Part shown: piece by piece, positions 59,201 to 64,000 of the stretch | Position numbering within the stretch: the stretch's first letter is position 1 | Layout: each line of letters starts with the position of its first letter | DNA from: Ramazzottius varieornatus | Lineage: Eukaryota > Tardigrada > Eutardigrada > Parachela > Ramazzottiidae | Assembly (NCBI GenBank): GCA_001949185.1 | Contig: BDGG01000005.1 | Location: forward strand, 62,001-126,000 | DNA: 64,000 nucleotides | Direction of reading: 5' to 3' | Program-made: the position numbers and the translations under genes | Notes under the pieces: generated by a model | What the model was told of the DNA's origin: nothing | Databases searched by the model: none | What the model saw: only the letters and a program-made list of their open reading frames with translations

Positions 59201-61387
59201 TGCAAACCACAAAGCACGTCCGTCCGATCTTGAAATCAATGGTCCAACTACGCATATCGCGCTGAAAGGGAGACTGATCAATAAAGCTCGCTGTATACCT
59301 GTGTACGAGCCATAATAGATCCTTTGAATTTCTCCGTCAAGGTCTCCACCACATTCGTCACTCCGTTCTCCACAGCCAAATGCAGAGCGGTACGTTGATA
59401 CTGTGAAAATCATAGATTCGAATACCATCGTTTGATACCAAAAATCACAATCCATTAACAAACTGGGGCGTCGGTCGGCAAACTACTATAACCCAGCATG
59501 GTCGTCATTTTAAGTGACGCACATCTGCCTTGTCCTTGGCTGGAAGTGTGCGCCACTTACGAAGACGATCCTGCTCAAGTCGTTTGCCAACATTCCGAAC
59601 GTATAATCTTCGTACTCGGTCTGCAATTTCCGGGTTGGCTTTGTAGTCGTGAAGTAGTCCAAGCACAGAGTCGTTGTGGGTGTGGGTGGCAATGTGCAGT
59701 AAAGTTTGGCCATCGTCCTGGGAATAAACTCGTGGAAGACCCACTCGACCAAGTCTAATATGGCATCTTGATCAGAGCACAGAAATTCTTACATTCTGAA
59801 TATCGACCGGACCGCCAGCTTCGATCAGGATTCGCAGAAGCTCGCTGTTATTTTGACGCAGCACGTAGTGCATCACAGAGTCCCCGTTTTGCAGCTGGAA
59901 GGCGTACCATCTATATCGTGAATGTGTGCTAATGAATGAAACACTGCGAAAAAGTTCGTACCTTGTTTTGGTACGATAGCTGCTGGGGCGCTAGTGCCAT
60001 GAGAAGTTCTTTAACGACATGCGGATTGCCTGCTTCCGCGGCGCGCCAGATTGGCATGAAGCCATCCTTCAATCACAAAACGTCGTGACACGGTATGTTG
60101 GTTGTTCAGAATGCTTTTGGGCTTTCGAACGATTTCCTACAACCAATTCACCAGATGTTACCTTGTCCAATGCAAGTCTGCCTTCTTCGCCGGACACAGG
60201 CAACAAAATCTGTACGATGGGCCAGGAGGCGACTTTACGCGAGCAAGCAATATGTAGAGCCAGCCGTCCAGTAGCCTGGAAAACAAGAAGAATTTAAGTA
60301 GTGAGCTGCACACATTTCACAGAAGTCTGGTTTCAATTTCTCTGGTCCTCTGGATACCTCTTCCGGGACCGTTGCATCGGCTCCAATATTTACAAGTAAC
60401 TGGACTACGTCATCTTTGGCGTGCTCGGTTGCAATTGTCAGGACGGTTTCCCCAGCCTGAAAAAAAGGCCGAATGTTGTCCAACTCAACAGTGCGACGAA
60501 CAAACAATCAACCGCCAAAATCTCCTCCTTGTTGACTCACCTTTGATACTGCGTTGACGTTAGCTCCAAGTTTCGTCAAGATTGTGACCTCATGTAGTCT
60601 GCTTTCTTTAACGCAGAGCATCAATGGTGTATACCCGGTTTCCTGATAAAGACGAGTGATAGAGACCTTCGATAAACCAAACTTGACTTTGGTATTTTTA
60701 GAGTGTTACCTCTGAAGTGGTGTTGACGGCGTTGACGATTGCTTCACGTTTTCCATCAAATCTGAAGGCTTTATCCAAAATCTTTAGCTGGTTATCCACT
60801 GATGTCCAACTCTGGGTCAGACAGGATTCCAGCAAGAAAGTTCCGATATTTTCCGGAAGGTCAGTTTCTTCATTGGAGAACTCCATGATGGATTCTGGCG
60901 GGTCCGGAAAGGGTACATGTGCAGCTGGCGTCTCGTTCTCTGAGGCTTCCATCCTGGACGCTAATGAGATCGGATGCGATATGGGGATATTCGGCAAAGG
61001 GGCGCCAGCAGACTGGTTGAACGAGCTGGGAGAGTCGAAGTACTTGGAGGACGATATGCTGATGATGTTGATGGGCCGAATCCGAGGAGAGCTGGTGTTT
61101 TCTTCTTCGAGAGCTTCTTGGACAGGCTGGAGAATCGAGGGCGTGTCGGTGTTTCTCAGTTCTCGTCGGACATCTCTGGACAGCTGGAGCTTTGTCTTGG
61201 GTTTGATCAACCGGACGGCGAACCCTGGTGATGGTTGGACCAGTACGCCACGATTCTCATCAGGAAGATTATCGGGTTGGGTTGATATGTTTTCGGGTGG
61301 AGGTAAATTCTCTCGGTTTTCCGGTAACGTGTCGGTCGACCAGAACCGAGGAGAGGAAGAGGGTGTATTATTTCCGGAATACGACAT
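53266..61387 (-). CDS. TRPN channel, NOMPC-type, copy 2 (complete, 28 exons)
   Basis: Exons: 61387-60710, 60642-60541, 60456-60358, 60275-60162, 60066-59962, 59894-59793, 59717-59616, 59400-59299, 59174-59039, 58977-58888, 58630-58227, 58150-58022, 57954-57838, 57770-57672, 57606-57406, 57343-57245, 57177-57070, 57007-56903, 56826-56598, 56521-56333, 56276-56047, 55851-55324, 55192-54696, 54518-54260, 54199-54115, 53905-53711, 53645-53520, 53420-53266. About 1794 aa. The N-terminus (1-226) is Ser/Pro rich and unlike copy 1 except for the block E-S-C-L-T-Q-S-W-T-S. About 29 ankyrin repeats follow. S1-S6 contain Q-Y-L-Y-F-A-L-F-G-L-V at the pore and V-V-L-I-N-L-L-I-A-M-L-S-D-T-Y-Q-R-I-Q in and after S6. 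The C-terminus ends V-K-R-L-V-D-V-I-D-W. The intron 58631-58887 appears to begin with GCAAGT, a GC-AG intron; reading it this way restores a complete ankyrin repeat (T-A-L-H-L-A-V-E-Y-G). Confidence 0.9.
53965..54055. mobile_element. Family A palindromic MITE copy (intronic, inverted)
   Basis: GGCCGGCAAACGAACGGTCG, arms TTAAGTGGTGTACG / TGTGCGCCACTAG and the spacer CCTATAGCAATGAAA. It lies in TRPN-2 intron 53906-54114, just before S6. Confidence 0.65.
59475..59596. mobile_element. Family A palindromic MITE copy (intronic)
   Basis: Outer ends GTCGGCAAAC / GTTTGCCAAC. Inner arms GTCGTCATTTTAAGTGACGCAC / GTGTGCGCCACTTACGAAGACGATC around TCCTTGGCTGGAA. It lies in TRPN-2 intron 59401-59615, an intron absent at the matching site of TRPN-1. 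Confidence 0.78.
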
Positions 61388-62075
61388 TATTCCAGTTGGA
61401 TTAGTCTATCACCAAAAACTGTAATTTATTCGAAAAATTCGATATTGGGAACGTGCCACAGCAAAATGTGGAATCCCCTAAGTGCCGTAGTCTCGGTAGA
61501 TCTGCTGGATATCCGTGTGCGTCGATGCTAGGTCCTGTTTGTCAAGAGTGCGTAACAATAGTTCGCGGAGTGTTTAGACATGCATTTCCGGTTCGCCCAA
61601 AGTAAAGTTACTTAGAGGAAGTACTGGGTGTGAATAAGCCAAATCACGACTGACAGCTCTGCTTCATTTTGCGAACCGCTGGTGGACTTGTATATGGAAG
61701 AAACCCTGCATAACGGAGAGTGCCTTTACGGTATAGGCGGCAGATAAGAAAAAGCACCTTCACCTTTGTGGTACCCTAAAGTGAAATGGATCTACGTCTA
61801 TTCCCGGAGACTGTCCCATGACGCAGAACCAACATACGAGCAAAACACACCACAAAGCCCAATGTACCCAGAAAGCCACGGAAGCCGCGATGAAAACTTT
61901 TTTGGGGAAAAAGGATCCAGAAGGACGAGGTGGATAAGAAAGTACAGAAGGAACCATCACCACCCGGAAATGAAAGTCACAGTAAATGGGTAGAGCGCTC
62001 ATATCAGTTTGAAACAAGGAAGAGGTCCAACCATGCATAACATATTTATGCACCAGAAAATCGAATACACAACTT
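61388..62075. other. Gap between TRPN copies 2 and 3
   Basis: About 690 nt with no supported gene. It must hold the TRPN-2 promoter and the TRPN-3 3' UTR. No repeat of family A is present. Confidence 0.5.
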
Positions 62076-64000
62076 TTAAATCTGACCGGCGAATTCGGCC
62101 GTATCTTCGCCCTGTTGCATTTCTCTCTTGTTTTGGTTGTTGTAAATACGAACAACGTCTTTCCAGTCGATGACGTCCACGATTTCCTTCACGGCCGTGG
62201 GTTTCCCAGCTGCAAAGCGAGACAGTATCAGGTACGCAAACGTTACTTCGAGGACGTTTGCGCGTTACTCACTGGATAGGTTTGATGACAGTCGGGAACT
62301 AGTTCGTCTGTCCAATCCTGAAGCTGTACGGGAAGTTGATGCGGACACGATGGCGCTGGAGTCGCAATCTGGAACATTCACAAAACGTTTGCAAGAGTGT
62401 CTCATCACCATCGTCTTGGTTCTTCAGCACTTACATTTGCTATACAGGTATCTAACCCCGTTCACAGCGTACGACACGAGGTTGAGTGGCGCCGGCGTTC
62501 CTTCTGAGATACTCAGGCCGAAAATCAGTCTAGCTCGGCCATACCGCCATTCCGTGTCCGAAGAGCGCTTGATCCGTTCGTAACTGTCCACCATCATGGC
62601 AATGAAGAGCTTCAACAGTACGACCCAAACCACTAAACGAAAGACGGGAAACATGATTGTGGTATATGCCTCTGTAAAGAGGCCAAACCTTACGTACCGA
62701 ACAAGTACACACCGACCAGAATGCGCAGCCAGACATTGCCCGCATTAGGTATCTGATCTTGGAGCGGCAGTGGATGCAAACTCCGGTAACTTTCTTCGGT
62801 TGGATTTTCCATAGGATCGATCAGCTGAAACAGAAAAGCCAGTCAGCTGTATTCGGACCATTCCGTTTGTGCGCCTTTCTGCAAGACCTCACCATCCAAA
62901 TTCCCCAGATCATGTATTCGAGGCTGACCACGGGGTCTCCCACGCGATTCCTGAAGCAAGCACGAAACGCTACGTTATCTAGTTGACAAAGCCGAAGAAT
63001 CAGCGCTTTCTTCATTGGCTTACAGTATTGGACCCGGCCCAGGATAGACAAAATGAGCTTCCGGCCAGAAACCATTGTCCTCGTGCTCCTCCCCTCCTCC
63101 ATGCTCTCCTGCACCTCCATGACTACCTTCATGACCACCACCGTGCCCCCCTTGTCCGTGTTCTGCCTGACCACTGTGGCCTGACGCGGTACCATGCCCC
63201 GCATCTTCAGCGCCATGAGATGGGTTTTCAGACCCGTGCGCTGCTGGCTCATGGTTCGGTTCTTGATGGCCTGCCTTCACCGGACTAACATGTCCTGTCG
63301 AAGGGTGCGCCGCAATCGTTCCGTGACTTCCGGACTGCGGAGCACTGTGTGATACCTGGCGCTTCGGTCGCTTGTGATGGGCTTGTGCCTCGTCAGTCGC
63401 GGTGGCACCAGGTGGGCTACCGACCAGACCATCCTCAGCGGACAGGCGGCTTGTATCCCGAGCTACACTGGCTCGACCGTGGGGTTCCTGGTGTGACGCT
63501 GCTAATGCGGGTCCGTGCTGGCTGGTAGCAGCAGTCGTAGCATCGAAGAGAAGCGGACCTCCATGATGCCGATGTGCCACCTGACCGGCCTTGTACACCT
63601 CGCTGTACAGTGCGGAAAATGCAAAGGTAAAGCCGAGCAAGAAACAACCCAGAAGTACGAGGAAGGTAATCAGGTCTCGGAAGATTTCACCAATCACAAT
63701 ACTCAGCGGACCGAAAAGTCGATGAAACGCCATGTACCTACGTACAAAAATTGGTTGGACGGAAGACTCACTTCATTTTTTTGTAAGCGAGAGAATCGTA
63801 CTTACGACAAAAGTTGGATATGCGAAAGTAGGGACGCAGTCGCGAAGAACTGTGCTCGGATGTACAACAGCGTGACTTGGGTACTGTTGGGGAAGGGGAT
63901 GGCACTTATCTGAATGATGAATCCAATCACACAGAGAATAATCACAAATAACTGTAACCGCCCAAATCCAGTCCGCTCTTCCTTCCTGGTGAACTCGTGA
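62076..64000 (-). CDS. TRPN-like channel copy 3, partial, His-rich pore turret
   Basis: Only the C-terminal part is inside the window; the gene continues past 64000. Exons: >64000-63806, 63737-63024, 62950-62893, 62824-62698, 62632-62435, 62368-62273, 62209-62076. The first holds an S3-S4 region (I-I-L-C-V-I-G-F-I-I-Q). The next starts Y-M-A-F-H-R-L-F-G-P-L and S5, aligned with Y-L-S-F-H-x-M-F-G-P in copies 1-2 at the same phase-2 intron. It then carries about 190-200 residues very rich in His, Gly, Ser and Ala (G-H-G-G-G-H-E-G-S-H-G-G near the end) before the pore. The pore reads S-L-E-Y-M-I-W-G-I-W where the other copies have A-L-F-G. S6 gives L-K-L-F-I-A-M-M-V-D-S-Y-E-R-I-K, and the tail V-K-E-I-V-D-V-I-D-W matches copy 2. 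A functional but diverged paralogue is likely; no stop or frame break is seen. Confidence 0.82.

Noticed and set aside
60717-61424. 235-aa plus-strand frame
   Set aside because: Antisense to the first exon of TRPN copy 2, which has the expected N-terminus and continues in phase into the ankyrin exons.

Overview
This is nuclear DNA from an animal. Genes are split by short GT-AG introns (often 50-100 nt, GC a little under 50%), proteins carry signal peptides, Ig domains and a single transmembrane helix, and there are three tandem TRPN (NOMPC-type) mechanosensory channel genes, a family absent from mammals. A QRICH2-like sperm-tail protein suggests flagellated sperm. A small-genome invertebrate, probably a protostome (a tardigrade or arthropod would fit), is my inference; the sequence does not settle the species. 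Gene models below come from reading splice sites and checking that every exon phase joins without a stop.

Layout. 0-3.2 kb: a QRICH2-like coiled-coil protein (+). 3.5-6.3 kb: an FGFR-like three-Ig membrane protein with no kinase domain (-). 8.5-12.2 kb: a transposon-derived block with a small two-exon gene, a broken PIF/Harbinger transposase, a Myb/SANT-like partner ORF, dense CTACAGT repeats and two hairpins. 12.8-14.1 kb: mitochondrial ribosomal protein mL64 (GADD45GIP1) (+). 14.1-33.6 kb: about 19.5 kb with no gene I can support, holding several small inverted-repeat elements. 33.6-36.5 kb: a nephrin/Kirrel-like Ig adhesion receptor (+). 37.4-39.0 kb: a probable BEN-domain protein (+). 39.5-41.2 kb: an eight-exon gene I do not recognise (-). 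41.8-42.5 kb: pterin carbinolamine dehydratase (-), head to head with 42.9-44.7 kb: an M20 peptidase of the PM20D2 type (+). 44.8-64.0 kb: three TRPN channel genes head to tail on the minus strand; the third runs off the window.

The two complete TRPN copies each carry a disordered N-terminus, about 29 ankyrin repeats, six membrane segments and a shared C-terminal motif around I-D-W. The third copy departs from them: its S5-pore loop holds a His/Gly-rich insert of roughly 200 residues and its pore motif is W-G-I-W in place of A-L-F-G. A family of about ten small palindromic elements (arms AAGTGGCGCA / TGCGCCACTT, ends GACGTGGGCAAA) is scattered through the window. Eight of the ten lie inside introns, and two of those introns are missing from the paralogous TRPN gene, so the elements may be tied to intron gain.
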